A DNA stretch of 64,000 nucleotides from JAJRTA01 sp965603125 (lineage in GTDB: Bacteria > Zixibacteria > MSB-5A5 > GN15 > FEB-12). The notes beneath the pieces are model-generated. The model made no database searches, was not told the DNA's origin, and worked only from the letters and a program-made list of their open reading frames with translations. The position numbers and the translations under genes are program-made. This document shows, one piece after another, positions 8,546 through 17,273 of this stretch. Numbering within the stretch: position 1 is the stretch's first letter; each line of letters begins with the position of its first letter. Location: the NCBI GenBank assembly GCA_965603125.1, contig CBFDBU010000006.1, positions 97,205 to 161,204 of the forward strand, written 5' to 3'.

Positions 8546-8953
8546 GATTGGATTCTCCTTTCCTTAATTGTGTGTTCGTGGTGTGCAGGATAAGTAGTCC
8601 GGAGGGGACTGCCCACAGATCGGGAAAGCCTTGATCGCATCGCCGAAGTATGCGAAGCTATCGGCACGCACGGCAGTATGCGAATTGTCAGTTCTCTTTA
8701 GCAAAGCTCTCCCCGTTGTCGGCCTCATCCGTCGACTTCCTGGCAGGTATGATATGAGTTGCATTCCAGGGCGTCAAGCGGTTTGTGAGCGGGGCTTGCT
8801 GCTCCATGGCCGGGTGGCACACTCAAACGTGTTTGGGAGTGACTTTTGGTGGGGTCCAAACGAGTTTGAACCTGCCACCCTTAGACAGGGGTTGTGTGTG
8901 AACTCAGAACCGGGTTACTGCGCGCAGTCAATTTTGCCTTGTGAGGGGGACGG
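8546..8953. other. 408-base gap with a cruciform-like repeat
   Basis: No gene is seen. The gap holds the structured element at 8812-8880 (separate entry) and, next to 8545, the leader of the outer-membrane gene. The remaining sequence shows no tRNA or known RNA fold. Confidence 0.5.
8812..8880. repeat. 69-bp three-way-junction palindromic element
   Basis: An outer perfect 8-bp stem GGGTGGCA (8812-8819) / TGCCACCC (8873-8880) encloses two inner hairpins. One is built on CACTC...GAGTG with AAAC/GTTT at its tip (8820-8841). The other spans 8853-8872 (GGTCCAAAC / GTTTGAACC, one mismatch). The TCCAAA/TTTGGA tip recurs in the hairpin at 50166-50189, which suggests a dispersed family. Confidence 0.6.
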
Positions 8954-9544
8954 CTATGTCGGTTCCGCGGCTGGTTGGCTCTTTGGTTTTCGTGGGGTGA
9001 GAATAAGCGAGGCGACAAGAACGATAATGGCGCACGTGATGGAGGCATCGGCGATGTTAAATGTCCACCAGCGCTCGACGTGGAGACCGAGAATATCGAT
9101 ATCAAAGAAGTCGACGTCAAGGAAATCGATCACCCGGCCCAGGCGAATGCGATCAAGGATATTACCGAGAGCGCCTCCAGAAATGAAAGCCAGCGGCCAG
9201 GCGATCATCCGGTTGCGTCGGTTGAGGTAAAGGTAGTACAACACGAAAGCCAGGACGAGCAGCGACGAGACGAGGTAGTATACCGACGAACCGAAGTTGG
9301 TTCCCATGGCACCTCCCTCATTGTAAACGAGAGTAAGCATTAGAAAGCGGCCCAGGATCTCGACCGATACGCCATCGGTGAGGTGGCTGACGGCCAGCGT
9401 TTTGGAAACCTGATCGAGTGCTACGACGGCTGCAACTATCAGGGCGGGCCAAAGAACAGCTCTGTCGGGGTTACTTGCGATCAGCCTTTTTTTCCTCTTC
9501 CGATGACTTGCAGGCGATGCAGAGCCGGGCGTGAGGAACGGCAT
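8954..9544 (-). CDS. lspA: lipoprotein signal peptidase (signal peptidase II)
   Basis: LspA is an inner-membrane aspartic protease that removes lipoprotein signal peptides. Four hydrophobic segments are visible. Family motifs are DQVSK, YNEGGAMG, GNILDRIRLGRVIDFLD and FNIADASI; the last two carry the catalytic Asp pair. The frame is open to an ATG at 9544, 74 bases inside dksA, and gives a basic N-terminal extension of about 25 residues; no other standard start lies closer to the first membrane segment, so the true start is uncertain. It follows ileS and dksA. Confidence 0.93.
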   Translation of the reverse strand: MPFLTPGSASPASHRKRKKRLIASNPDRAVLWPALIVAAVVALDQVSKTLAVSHLTDGVSVEILGRFLMLTLVYNEGGAMGTNFGSSVYYLVSSLLVLAFVLYYLYLNRRNRMIAWPLAFISGGALGNILDRIRLGRVIDFLDVDFFDIDILGLHVERWWTFNIADASITCAIIVLVASLILTPRKPKSQPAAEPT

Positions 9545-9857
9545 CCAGCCTATCTTTGTTTATCTGCTTGCCGCAGTTGAGGCATTTGCCGTAGGAGCCG
9601 TCCTTGATACGCCGCAGGGCCTCATCGACGTGGTAAATCAGGCGGCCGGACTTGGAGGCGAACATGAAAGCCAGTTCGCGTTCCATAGCGTCGGTTCCCT
9701 GATCCGCCATGTGGTAGGAGTATGAGGACAAGTCGCCGGTGGATTCCTTGATCGTCGTGGCGATGTGCGATTCCATGATGATCCCCATCTCCTGGAGGAG
9801 AGCCTTCTTCCTGGCCATCAGCAGCTTTTCGTATTTCTTCAACTCCGTCTTGCGCAT
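9471..9857 (-). CDS. TraR/DksA family zinc-finger protein
   Basis: The 128-residue product has an N-terminal coiled-coil hairpin (MRKTELKKYEKLLMARKKALLQEM) and a C-terminal four-Cys zinc finger (CLNCGKQI ... CIACK), as in DksA/TraR proteins that act in the RNA polymerase secondary channel. The frame is open further upstream into ileS. The ATG at 9857 was chosen because GGAG lies seven bases ahead and the family-like sequence starts there; that puts the start 16 bases after the ileS stop. The acidic tip residues of true DksA cannot be judged with certainty. Confidence 0.9.
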   Translation of the reverse strand: MRKTELKKYEKLLMARKKALLQEMGIIMESHIATTIKESTGDLSSYSYHMADQGTDAMERELAFMFASKSGRLIYHVDEALRRIKDGSYGKCLNCGKQINKDRLDAVPHARLCIACKSSEEEKKADRK

Positions 9858-9873
9858 CAGCAACTCCGCGCGG

Positions 9874-12800
9874 TTATACTTTGGCGACCGAAATGGCGGT
9901 ACGCTCGCCGTTAATATCCCACTCTTTGGCGTTCCCGCTTTCGGGTTTGTCGACAAACAGGAGCTTCTCGGCCAGGGTCTCGTGGCGGATGAACTCGTCA
10001 TACCCGCGCGCAGCCTGCTCTACCCGCTCGGAGGTCCGCAGTGTCACCAGGATGTGGTCGGTGACCTCAAGTCCGGTAGCCTTTCTCATGTTCTGGATCT
10101 TGCTCACCAATTCGCGAGCGAAGCCCTCGTCGATGAGTTCCCTGGTCAGGTCGGTGACGAGAACGACGGAAAGAGCACCGTCGCTTTCCACCGCGAAGCC
10201 GTCTTTCTCCTGCCTGCTCACCTCGACCTCCTCATCGGTGAGGACGACCTCTCTATTGTCAACCGCAAACGTTATCCGGCGGCTGAGGGCGAAATCCCTT
10301 ACATGCTCCGGGGTAAGACTGTCGACAAAGGCGGCGGCCTCTTTCACGCGTGCGCCCAGTTTCGGGCCGGCTGTCTTGAAGTTCAGTTTGGCTGAGTAGG
10401 CCACATACTTGTCGAGATCATCGAGAGGGCTGACTTGCTTGACATTCAGTTCGTCCCTGACAATATCCAGCAGCCCGGACAGTTTCTCGAAACGGGCCGC
10501 CGGCAGACCGATCAGCAACGCCGGGAGAGGTTGCCGCACCTTGAGATTCTTGCGGGAACGAGCTGCCCGACCCAGGGATACGAGCTTTGCCGCGGCAGCC
10601 ATGGCGTCTTCGAGTTGCCCGTTAATCAGCGCCTCGTCAGCTTCGGGGTACGCCGCCATGTGCACCGACAACTCCGCCCGGCCGCCGGTGAGTTCGCTAA
10701 ACAGAAGTTCGGACATAAACGGCGTCACCGGGGCGGTCAGTTTGGCAAGGCCCAGCAGCAGGCGATAGAGAGTGAGATAGGCGCGCATCTTGGACGGATC
10801 GTCCCCCTTGGCCCAGAAGCGGCGGCGATTGCTGCGGAGGTACCAGTTGGACAGCTCCTCGATTACGAAATGCTGGATCTCCCGGACAGGACGGGTTATC
10901 TCATACCTGTCGAAACACGCGGTCACTTCCTTCACGAGCGTGTTGTAGCGGGAGACGATCCAGCGGTCGAAGCGGTCGGGCTCGCCTGCCTTGGCTTCGA
11001 GGCAGGCCTCTACCGAGACGCTCTTGGCGGCCCGATCGGCGATCTGGTCGATGTTGGCGTAGATGGCAAAGAAGGAGTAGGTGTTGCGCAGAGTATCGAA
11101 ATACTTCCGCACCACCTCGGAAAGGCCGTCACCGTCAAACCGCGTGGGCAACCAGAGGCTGGAGTTTGACACCAGGTACCATCGGGTCGGGTCGGCACCG
11201 AAACGGTCAACGGTCGCAAAGGGATCGGTCACGTTCCCCTTGTGCTTGGACATCTTCTTGCCCTCTAGGTCGAGAATGAACTCCAGGACGATAACATTTT
11301 CGAACGGGGGCTTGTCAAACAGCAGCGTTGAGATAGCCAAAAGCGAATAAAACCAGCCGCGCGTCTGGTCCACCGCCTCGCTGATGAACTGGGCGGGGTA
11401 TTTTATCTTGAACTCAGCCTGGTTTTCAAACGGGTAGTGCCACTGGGCGTAGGGCATGGCGCCCGAATCGAACCAGCAATCGAGCACCTCGGGAATACGG
11501 GTCATGCTTCCGCCGCAGTCGCAGGCAAGCTTGATTTTGTCCATCATCGGTTTGTGCAGGTCGAGCGTTCCCAACGCATTTTGCCTCGCGGCTTCCTGGT
11601 TAGTTGCTTCTGTTATGAGTTGTTCGATAGAACCAACGGCGCGCATCTTGCCGCACCTGGCATCATCGCAGATCCAGATCGGGATAGGTGTGCCCCAGAA
11701 GCGCTCGCGCGAGAGAGCCCAATCGACGTTGTTCTCCAGCCAGTTGAGCATGCGGCCGCTGCGGATATCGTCCGGGTGCCAGTTGATGGCGTTGTTGTTG
11801 TGGATCAACCGGTCTTTGAAGTCGGTGGTTTTCAGGTACCAGGATTGGCGCGCGATGTAGATCAGCGGGGTTTCGCAGCGCCAGCAGAACGGGTAGTTAT
11901 GCTCGTACAGTTCCTTCTTGAGCAACCCACCGGCGGTTTTGAGGTCCCTGGTGATGATCGGATCGGCGTCCTTGATATACATGCCGGCGTACGGTCCAGC
12001 GAAGTCCTTGAAGATGCCATTGGCCTCGATGGCCTGGAAGACCGGCAGGTTGAACTTAGCTCCAATCTCATAATCGTCGGCGCCGAACCCCGGGGCGATG
12101 TGGACAATTCCCGTGCCGTCTTCGAGAGTGACGAAATCGGCGTTGATTACAAAGAACGCCTGGTCGGCCTGGTCCTTGAAGGTGTCAAACAGCGGGACGT
12201 ACCGGCGTTTCAGGAAATCGGAACCGCGATAGCGCTCGATGATCTGCTTGCTCTCACCGAGAACCTTCTCCACCAGGGCCTCGGCCAGCACCAGGTTATC
12301 ACCCTCATGCTCGACCATGACATAGGCGGCGTTCGGGTGCATGCAAAGGGCTGCGTTTGACGGAAGGGTCCACGGTGTCGTGGTCCAGATGAGATAGCTG
12401 AAATCACCGTCGGCGGCCTTGACCTTGACATAAAGCGACGGGTCTTTTACCGGTTCGTAACCCTGGGCCACTTCGTGGCTGGACAGACCGGTCTCACACC
12501 GCGGGCAGTAAGGGACGGTCTTGAAGCCCTTGTAGATCAGGCCGCGGTCGAAGAAGTTCTTCAGAATCCACCAGACCGACTCAACATAGTCGTTGGTCAG
12601 GGTGACATAGGCGTCGTCGAGGTCGAGCCAGTAGCCGATGCGCCGGGTGATCTTGTCCCAGAGATCAAGATAGGTGAAGACCGACTCGCGGCATTTCTTG
12701 TTGAACTTGTCGATGCCATACTCTATCACCTGCGCCTTGGACTGAAGCTTGAGGCTTTTCTCGACATCGATCTCAACCGGCAGGCCGTGCGTGTCCCAGC

Positions 12801-13053
12801 CGGCCTTACGGTCGACCCGGTAGCCTCGCATAGTCCGGTAGCGGCAGATAAGGTCCTTGACGGTGCGCGAGATAACGTGGTGTATGCCCGGTCGGCCGTT
12901 GGCGGTGGGGGGGCCCTCGTAGAAGACGAAGTGCGGCCTGTCCTTGACCAGTTCGTTGGTCTTGTGGAACACGTCTTGGGTGTCCCAGAACTCGAGGATC
13001 TTCTCCTCGGCAGCGGGCAGGGAATAGTCTTCTTTTAGTGGATCGAATTTCAT
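9874..13053 (-). CDS. ileS: isoleucyl-tRNA synthetase, IleRS2 type with GIHH in place of HIGH
   Basis: This class I synthetase charges tRNA-Ile and edits valine. At 1059 aa it is longer than the usual bacterial IleRS1 (about 940 aa), and it ends without the IleRS1 C-terminal zinc knuckle, as in eukaryote-like IleRS2. The signature normally written HIGH reads G56-I-H-H59 within ANGRPGIHHVISR. KMSKH is at 600-604. TTTPWTLPSN opens the editing domain at 224-233, and PYCPRCETGL at 181-190 is a Cys pair typical of this group. The swapped HIGH (GXHH) is reported for some bacterial IleRS2 enzymes that are extremely insensitive to mupirocin. The ATG at 13053 follows GGAG. The gene heads ileS-dksA-lspA. 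Confidence 0.97.
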   Translation of the reverse strand: MKFDPLKEDYSLPAAEEKILEFWDTQDVFHKTNELVKDRPHFVFYEGPPTANGRPGIHHVISRTVKDLICRYRTMRGYRVDRKAGWDTHGLPVEIDVEKSLKLQSKAQVIEYGIDKFNKKCRESVFTYLDLWDKITRRIGYWLDLDDAYVTLTNDYVESVWWILKNFFDRGLIYKGFKTVPYCPRCETGLSSHEVAQGYEPVKDPSLYVKVKAADGDFSYLIWTTTPWTLPSNAALCMHPNAAYVMVEHEGDNLVLAEALVEKVLGESKQIIERYRGSDFLKRRYVPLFDTFKDQADQAFFVINADFVTLEDGTGIVHIAPGFGADDYEIGAKFNLPVFQAIEANGIFKDFAGPYAGMYIKDADPIITRDLKTAGGLLKKELYEHNYPFCWRCETPLIYIARQSWYLKTTDFKDRLIHNNNAINWHPDDIRSGRMLNWLENNVDWALSRERFWGTPIPIWICDDARCGKMRAVGSIEQLITEATNQEAARQNALGTLDLHKPMMDKIKLACDCGGSMTRIPEVLDCWFDSGAMPYAQWHYPFENQAEFKIKYPAQFISEAVDQTRGWFYSLLAISTLLFDKPPFENVIVLEFILDLEGKKMSKHKGNVTDPFATVDRFGADPTRWYLVSNSSLWLPTRFDGDGLSEVVRKYFDTLRNTYSFFAIYANIDQIADRAAKSVSVEACLEAKAGEPDRFDRWIVSRYNTLVKEVTACFDRYEITRPVREIQHFVIEELSNWYLRSNRRRFWAKGDDPSKMRAYLTLYRLLLGLAKLTAPVTPFMSELLFSELTGGRAELSVHMAAYPEADEALINGQLEDAMAAAAKLVSLGRAARSRKNLKVRQPLPALLIGLPAARFEKLSGLLDIVRDELNVKQVSPLDDLDKYVAYSAKLNFKTAGPKLGARVKEAAAFVDSLTPEHVRDFALSRRITFAVDNREVVLTDEEVEVSRQEKDGFAVESDGALSVVLVTDLTRELIDEGFARELVSKIQNMRKATGLEVTDHILVTLRTSERVEQAARGYDEFIRHETLAEKLLFVDKPESGNAKEWDINGERTAISVAKV

Positions 13054-13138
13054 ATCTCCGGCAATCCTCTACAGCGAAGCAATTTAGCCATTTTATCGAC
13101 CGAGGCAAAGGTTTTTTGAGGAAGGGGGGCGGAATGAC

Positions 13139-13663
13139 TCAGAACTGAAGCTTCTGCACCCGTTCTAGTTCGGCAGCCTTGACAATGCGCTGAAACCGTT
13201 CTTCAGATAGGCCGCTGACGAGTTTTCTTCCAAGCCCACATTGCTGTAAGGCGTGCTCCACAGAGATACATTTGTCCTTGAGTCCAACCAAAACAGCCCA
13301 CACAATTGCACCCTCGTCCTTGAAGCACAGTGTCAGTTCGGGATACGTAGTGAAAACTGCAGCCAATGTTTCCTCTTCACCTGGATCTATCCCGCCGCGA
13401 GCGCCCATCTTCTGCGCTTCCTGCAACAACGGGTATTTGTCTGAGGCATTAAGGGCGATTATTGTGACCTTCCCCGAATCAATGTCGTCCGTAAGGTCAA
13501 TGGGGAATTGTTTTCCGCCTGCGGTGTAAAAGTGCGCTTCCCTTCGCACGGTATCAGCCAGATAAACACCGTTCTTTTCAACGAAGCTATCCCACAATCC
13601 CAATGCGTGCAGATCGATCACTACATCGGCATCAGGTATTATTAAGTGGGGCTTACCCTTCAT
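13139..13663 (-). CDS. PIN-like domain protein, partner of the XRE/ImmA protein
   Basis: The 174 residues begin with a strand ending in acidic residues (IIPDADVVIDLHALGLW), as in PIN-fold nucleases. Further acidic positions are RREAHFY and GEEETLA, and a late segment KDEGAIVWAVL occupies the usual fourth position. PIN-fold proteins of this sort are often RNA-cleaving toxins. The gene starts 23 bases after the XRE/ImmA stop and is clearly cotranscribed. Toxin activity is an inference from family and context. Confidence 0.75.
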   Translation of the reverse strand: MKGKPHLIIPDADVVIDLHALGLWDSFVEKNGVYLADTVRREAHFYTAGGKQFPIDLTDDIDSGKVTIIALNASDKYPLLQEAQKMGARGGIDPGEEETLAAVFTTYPELTLCFKDEGAIVWAVLVGLKDKCISVEHALQQCGLGRKLVSGLSEERFQRIVKAAELERVQKLQF

Positions 13664-13686
13664 GCGATCTGACAGTGCCCCCTATC

Positions 13687-14904
13687 TCAAACCCCGTGAA
13701 ACCCCACAGCAAGATCGGGCGGAGGAATAAGAGAGACCTCATTGACTTGCATTCCTGTATTATCATCCGTGTATTGGAAGTCTCCATATAGTGATACAAA
13801 ACCGGTAAATTCGGCACGGGTAATGTCGAATATCTGGCAGAATCTGCCCTTGGAGATCCTTCCCCGTCGGAGTGCCTTTATGCCCAATTCAGCAAAACGT
13901 CTGGAAAACAATGCCGGGTGCCTGCGTTCTTTCTGACGTCCGGTCTCAGCATGGGCTCTGAACTCGTTTGACTGCAGAAGTTCGATAACACACTCCTTTT
14001 GCAGTCTCTTCAAGCTGACCAATCTCCACAGGAGTGCTTCGGTCGAAACATCGAAGTGCGTGGCAATGCCTATCAAATCACTCCAAGTGATCTTGTTATC
14101 AACGATTCTCTTATTTAATTGATTGATTATTTGTTCACTGGGCATAAGCAAAGTAGCAGCGAAGACATCCGCAAGGACCTCGTATCGAGGTTTGGCCTGT
14201 GATTTGGTACGCTCGGCGCCTTCCGAGTGTATTTCGGCCAAAGGATAGTAGTTATGAGATAGTAGGTGGAAAAGCTCATGCGCAAGACTGAAATTCCTTC
14301 TCCACGGGACCTGTCTAGAATCCACCGCAATCAGCCAACCGAACTCACCAATTGCGGTCATTGCCGAACCAACGCCTTGTAGTTCATAATGCAAAACCTT
14401 TATATGACAGTCAACCTCAAGTGCTTGCCATAAGCTCGCGCTAGGCCGGGCACCTAGCTTCAAATCACGCACCAGTTCTTCGGCCTTATTGGCTACGATT
14501 TCGAAGGTGAGTCTTTCATGGGTCATAGGCCATGGCCCATGCCTGAGTGAATGTGTTTCCTCGGTCAATTCTTCTAGAAGCTGGTAATACCTCGCCAATC
14601 GGTAAACCTGTGCTTCGACCAGAAGTTTGTTGTCAGAGTCCCGCGCATCACGCCATGCACAGACTAATGGCATCTCTTGCGGCTCGTCTTCTCGAAGAAA
14701 GTACCAGGTGTCTTTACAATACAGTTCGCATAACTGTGCAAGTTCCGATGCTTTAGCGGGCCGCTTGGCTGTCTCAATGTCCGATAATGTTTGATAGTTG
14801 CTGAAGCCCACTTTGTCCTTCACGGCCTCAAGGCTCAAGCCGAGTGTATTTCGAACTTGCCTCAGTCTGGTGCCAATACGTTGGTCGATTGGATTTGCGC
14901 TCAT
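13687..14904 (-). CDS. XRE-family regulator with ImmA/IrrE metallopeptidase domain
   Basis: Residues about 8-62 are a helix-turn-helix (IGTRLRQVRNTLGLSLEAVKD, SNYQTLSDIE). Residues about 125-265 are an ImmA/IrrE-like zinc peptidase: HELFH at 209-213, followed by EVLADVFAATLLMP with Glu242 as the likely third ligand. The C-terminal 140 residues are of unknown type. Such proteins (COG2856) often act as antitoxin or repressor and are inactivated by stress. The 405-aa product is encoded just upstream of the PIN-like gene. The leader carries palindromes fit to be autoregulatory operators. Confidence 0.9.
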   Translation of the reverse strand: MSANPIDQRIGTRLRQVRNTLGLSLEAVKDKVGFSNYQTLSDIETAKRPAKASELAQLCELYCKDTWYFLREDEPQEMPLVCAWRDARDSDNKLLVEAQVYRLARYYQLLEELTEETHSLRHGPWPMTHERLTFEIVANKAEELVRDLKLGARPSASLWQALEVDCHIKVLHYELQGVGSAMTAIGEFGWLIAVDSRQVPWRRNFSLAHELFHLLSHNYYPLAEIHSEGAERTKSQAKPRYEVLADVFAATLLMPSEQIINQLNKRIVDNKITWSDLIGIATHFDVSTEALLWRLVSLKRLQKECVIELLQSNEFRAHAETGRQKERRHPALFSRRFAELGIKALRRGRISKGRFCQIFDITRAEFTGFVSLYGDFQYTDDNTGMQVNEVSLIPPPDLAVGFHGV

Positions 14905-14936
14905 GACTTCTGCCTCAATGGATAAGTATCTATATA

Positions 14937-14965
14937 ATTATACTATAGTTACTCGGAAAAACCAA
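14937..14965 (-). promoter_or_regulatory. putative promoter of the XRE/ImmA-PIN operon
   Basis: On the minus strand TTGGTT (14960-14965) and a perfect TATAAT (14937-14942) are 17 bases apart, some 33 bases upstream of the ATG at 14904. The -10 box lies in a small palindrome CTATA...TATAG, which could be bound by the gene's own repressor. Confidence 0.55.
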
Positions 14966-15019
14966 AGATTATTATAGAAAATGTTCATATTATCTCGAGA
15001 TATTTACCAGAAACAAGCT

Positions 15020-15084
15020 CTTATTGCAGTAAACCGCCCTTCCCTGCAATAAGTATCGTCCTTATTGCACTATCTGTCAATAAG
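15020..15084. promoter_or_regulatory. array of CTTATTGCA half-sites upstream of the XRE/ImmA operon
   Basis: CTTATTGCA occurs at 15020-15028 and 15061-15069, and its complement TGCAATAAG at 15045-15053. A degenerate TGTCAATAAG lies at 15075-15084. Alternating orientation suggests an operator array for the adjacent XRE-type regulator. Confidence 0.5.
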
Positions 15085-15208
15085 ACAGTTGACTCTATTT
15101 ACCTGGCCCCCAGTCGGTTGTGTCAGCCGACGACAATAATCACGCACAATCGTCTGTAATACAATATGTTACACCTATTATACTTACCTAACAGACCGCG
15201 ACCGCTTA

Positions 15209-15234
15209 TTATACTTTTGTGTGCAAAAGTATAA
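15209..15234. repeat. perfect 11-bp inverted repeat
   Basis: TTATACTTTTG (15209-15219) and CAAAAGTATAA (15224-15234) flank TGTG. A further TTATACTT lies at 15179-15186. It is AT-rich with no T-run beyond the arm, so an operator is more likely than a terminator. Confidence 0.55.
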
Positions 15235-15373
15235 CAACGAGGATATGGGTCAGACTGGACTCAACTCAGGCCCGAGGTGGCTCAGTAGTGTACAGACCTG
15301 ATATTGGTCGGTCGGTGACCAACACAGAGCCATTCCTGCTCTTGTCTGCCTGCCGGCCAGCCGCAAACACCGG

Positions 15374-16954
15374 TTACCACCAGACTTGCTCGCCGTTTTC
15401 TATCGTGAATATGCGCTCCTCGTGGCTGGAGCCGTCCGCAACCAGCCAGTAAAGACACCCCGCAGGAAGATTCTCGAATACCAGCGGCTCGTCGCCCGCG
15501 ACGGACTTCCCCAGCGATTGCCAGCCGTCGGACCAGAAGAACAACTCATACTCCTGCTCCGGGGTCAGGAAGGTTCTGTCGATTCCATCCGTGGATGCCG
15601 CCTGTTTGCGATGGGTAGTGGAGATCAGCGAGGCTGACATTGTCTCGCCTTCTTGTGGTTTCAACTCCCGCATACTGCCGTCCGGGAGGAGTATGAACGG
15701 CACGCCGAACGGCTGGATTTCCTTATTTGTATAGAGTGCTGGAAGGTATGCGATATCTTTGCCCATGTCCGCAAATACAGCCCTACCCTCGTTGATTCTG
15801 CCCCAGTGAATCGCCTTCCACTCGCCGGAATTGAATACGCACAGGTAGGCGATATCCACCGAATCGGGGATTTCCCGTTCGAACACAACCGTTACGTCGC
15901 AAATGTCCACGTAGGCGGCGGTCACATCCATATAGCTTTTACCGGAGAGCCAGCCGGGCGCCTTCTCCTGTTTTTTCTCCTGAAAGACGAGATTCCCGGT
16001 CTGTTTGCCGAACATTTTGCGATAGACCTTGGCCATCTTGTTGGCCAGGCGGTACTTGCCGGGGTCGCTTTCGGCGCCCATAAAAGGGATCACTTCGCCG
16101 CCGGGAGTGACGATCGCATTCCAGGCGTGGTTGTTTCCTGCATTTGCCCAGTGGGGAGTATAATCGCTGGTTACCGCCAGGCCGTTGGCCCGCATGGCGT
16201 AGATGGTCAGGTTGGTCATATCCTCGCAGCGTCCCATGCGGTTTTCGAGCATCTCGGACAATCCCTGATCGGAGGGATGGCAGTAATACCGCGGGTCAAA
16301 TGAAAACCAGGACTTGATATCGTCGTTGATCAGGGTAGCGGCCTCAATCGGGTCAGTGGGGTCGCTCATTCGATTCTCGATACCTTCGTACTTCTCCCAG
16401 AACGTCGTTCTGAAGGGCTCCATCGGTTCATTGCTGCCGCGGTAAGGCAAGACGTATCGGCAGAAGTTCTTGAATGAGAGGCGCTTCGCCCAGGGTTTTT
16501 CTCGCCAGGCTCGGAATGCAAGGTCGATCTGGTTGATCAGGAAATCAGCCACGATGGTATCCAGATCGTAGATGATTTCCTTCCTTTCGAAATCAAGTTC
16601 TCCGTGCTTGGCCTCCAGCGTATCGAGGGCCTCCTTCAGTGTGGCATAGTCCGGGTAGTCAAGAACATTGAAGGCGACCTCTGCATCGGATGTATCACGC
16701 AGGCTGTAGGTCACGCAACTGTGCCCTTCCATGTTGGCGATCAGGTAGAATGAGGCCAGAAGCTTGAGGGAATCGTCGTCGGAAGCATAATGGGAAAGGA
16801 CGGTCTCCAGTTCGGTACGGTGGTCGCCGGCATGCTCGAGGGCCGAGATCACGTCGGGCGGATAGGTCACTTCCCCCGAAACCGCGGGGGCTGAGCAGAA
16901 CAACAATGTTACAAGCATGAGCGAGACGCTGGATAGTGTGGAGTATTCTCTCAT
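15374..16954 (-). CDS. secreted transglutaminase-like protein
   Basis: The 526-residue product starts with a signal peptide (MREYSTLSSVSLMLVTLLFC, cut after about residue 27). A transglutaminase-like cysteine-peptidase core follows: GRCEDMTNL with Cys243 and GNNHAWNAI with His276, then GGEVIPF. The frame stays open 157 codons upstream, but that stretch is Cys/Pro-rich junk over a palindromic repeat. The ATG at 16954 follows AAGG by eight bases and begins a proper signal peptide. The C-terminal half reads like beta domains. The substrate is unknown. Confidence 0.82.
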   Translation of the reverse strand: MREYSTLSSVSLMLVTLLFCSAPAVSGEVTYPPDVISALEHAGDHRTELETVLSHYASDDDSLKLLASFYLIANMEGHSCVTYSLRDTSDAEVAFNVLDYPDYATLKEALDTLEAKHGELDFERKEIIYDLDTIVADFLINQIDLAFRAWREKPWAKRLSFKNFCRYVLPYRGSNEPMEPFRTTFWEKYEGIENRMSDPTDPIEAATLINDDIKSWFSFDPRYYCHPSDQGLSEMLENRMGRCEDMTNLTIYAMRANGLAVTSDYTPHWANAGNNHAWNAIVTPGGEVIPFMGAESDPGKYRLANKMAKVYRKMFGKQTGNLVFQEKKQEKAPGWLSGKSYMDVTAAYVDICDVTVVFEREIPDSVDIAYLCVFNSGEWKAIHWGRINEGRAVFADMGKDIAYLPALYTNKEIQPFGVPFILLPDGSMRELKPQEGETMSASLISTTHRKQAASTDGIDRTFLTPEQEYELFFWSDGWQSLGKSVAGDEPLVFENLPAGCLYWLVADGSSHEERIFTIENGEQVWW

Positions 16955-17273
16955 TTCGCGCATCCTTGCATAAAGGGCTCGCTGATTTGAGCGGAAACAT
17001 AACGGATGCTCACAGTTCCGACAAGCGCGTTCTTTTTGGGGGACGCTCTCCACACTCGAAACAATAACCATCGCTACTGGGGGCCGGACGGTCGTTTTCA
17101 TGCAACAAGTAGCACCTGTCCACGTAGAGTACCCTACGGCAGACGCGCCTGGCGCGTCTGCCGCGCTCTGGGGCTGCATCTGCAGGGTGATAGGGGCGGA
17201 CGTCTTCGTGCACGATGGTTGCACGTCCGGAGTCTGAGGTAGATGGTATGTACATTGTGAAAGGACTTGCCTC
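16955..17273. other. divergent intergenic region with GC-rich palindrome
   Basis: This 319-base gap lies between the leftward transglutaminase gene and the rightward DUF5916 gene, so it should hold two divergent promoters. It contains the palindrome at 17137-17163 and a second stretch (about 17190-17230) related to the repeat at 1879-1904. No gene is seen. Confidence 0.5.
17137..17163. repeat. 11-bp GC-rich inverted repeat
   Basis: CGGCAGACGCG (17137-17147) and CGCGTCTGCCG (17153-17163) flank CCTGG. The core GGCAGAC/GTCTGCC is shared with the hairpin at 19610-19628, pointing to a REP-like family. Confidence 0.6.

Larger units (their letters stand above)
14905..15373. other. 469-base AT-rich regulatory gap
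   Basis: No gene is seen. The gap is clearly more AT-rich than its surroundings and holds the promoter and inverted repeats listed separately. It separates the XRE/ImmA-PIN operon from the transglutaminase gene. Its composition fits horizontally acquired DNA. Confidence 0.5.

Noticed and set aside
8553..8580. Possible terminator or small RNA upstream of the outer-membrane protein
   Set aside because: It is the ribosome site and leader of that gene; no stable hairpin is present.
10435..12360. Long rightward frames opposite ileS
   Set aside because: They are shadows caused by GC-rich codon usage of ileS.
15020..15084. CTTATTGCA array as a CRISPR or iteron origin
   Set aside because: Only three perfect 9-mers with irregular spacing and alternating orientation; operators of the adjacent XRE regulator explain them better.
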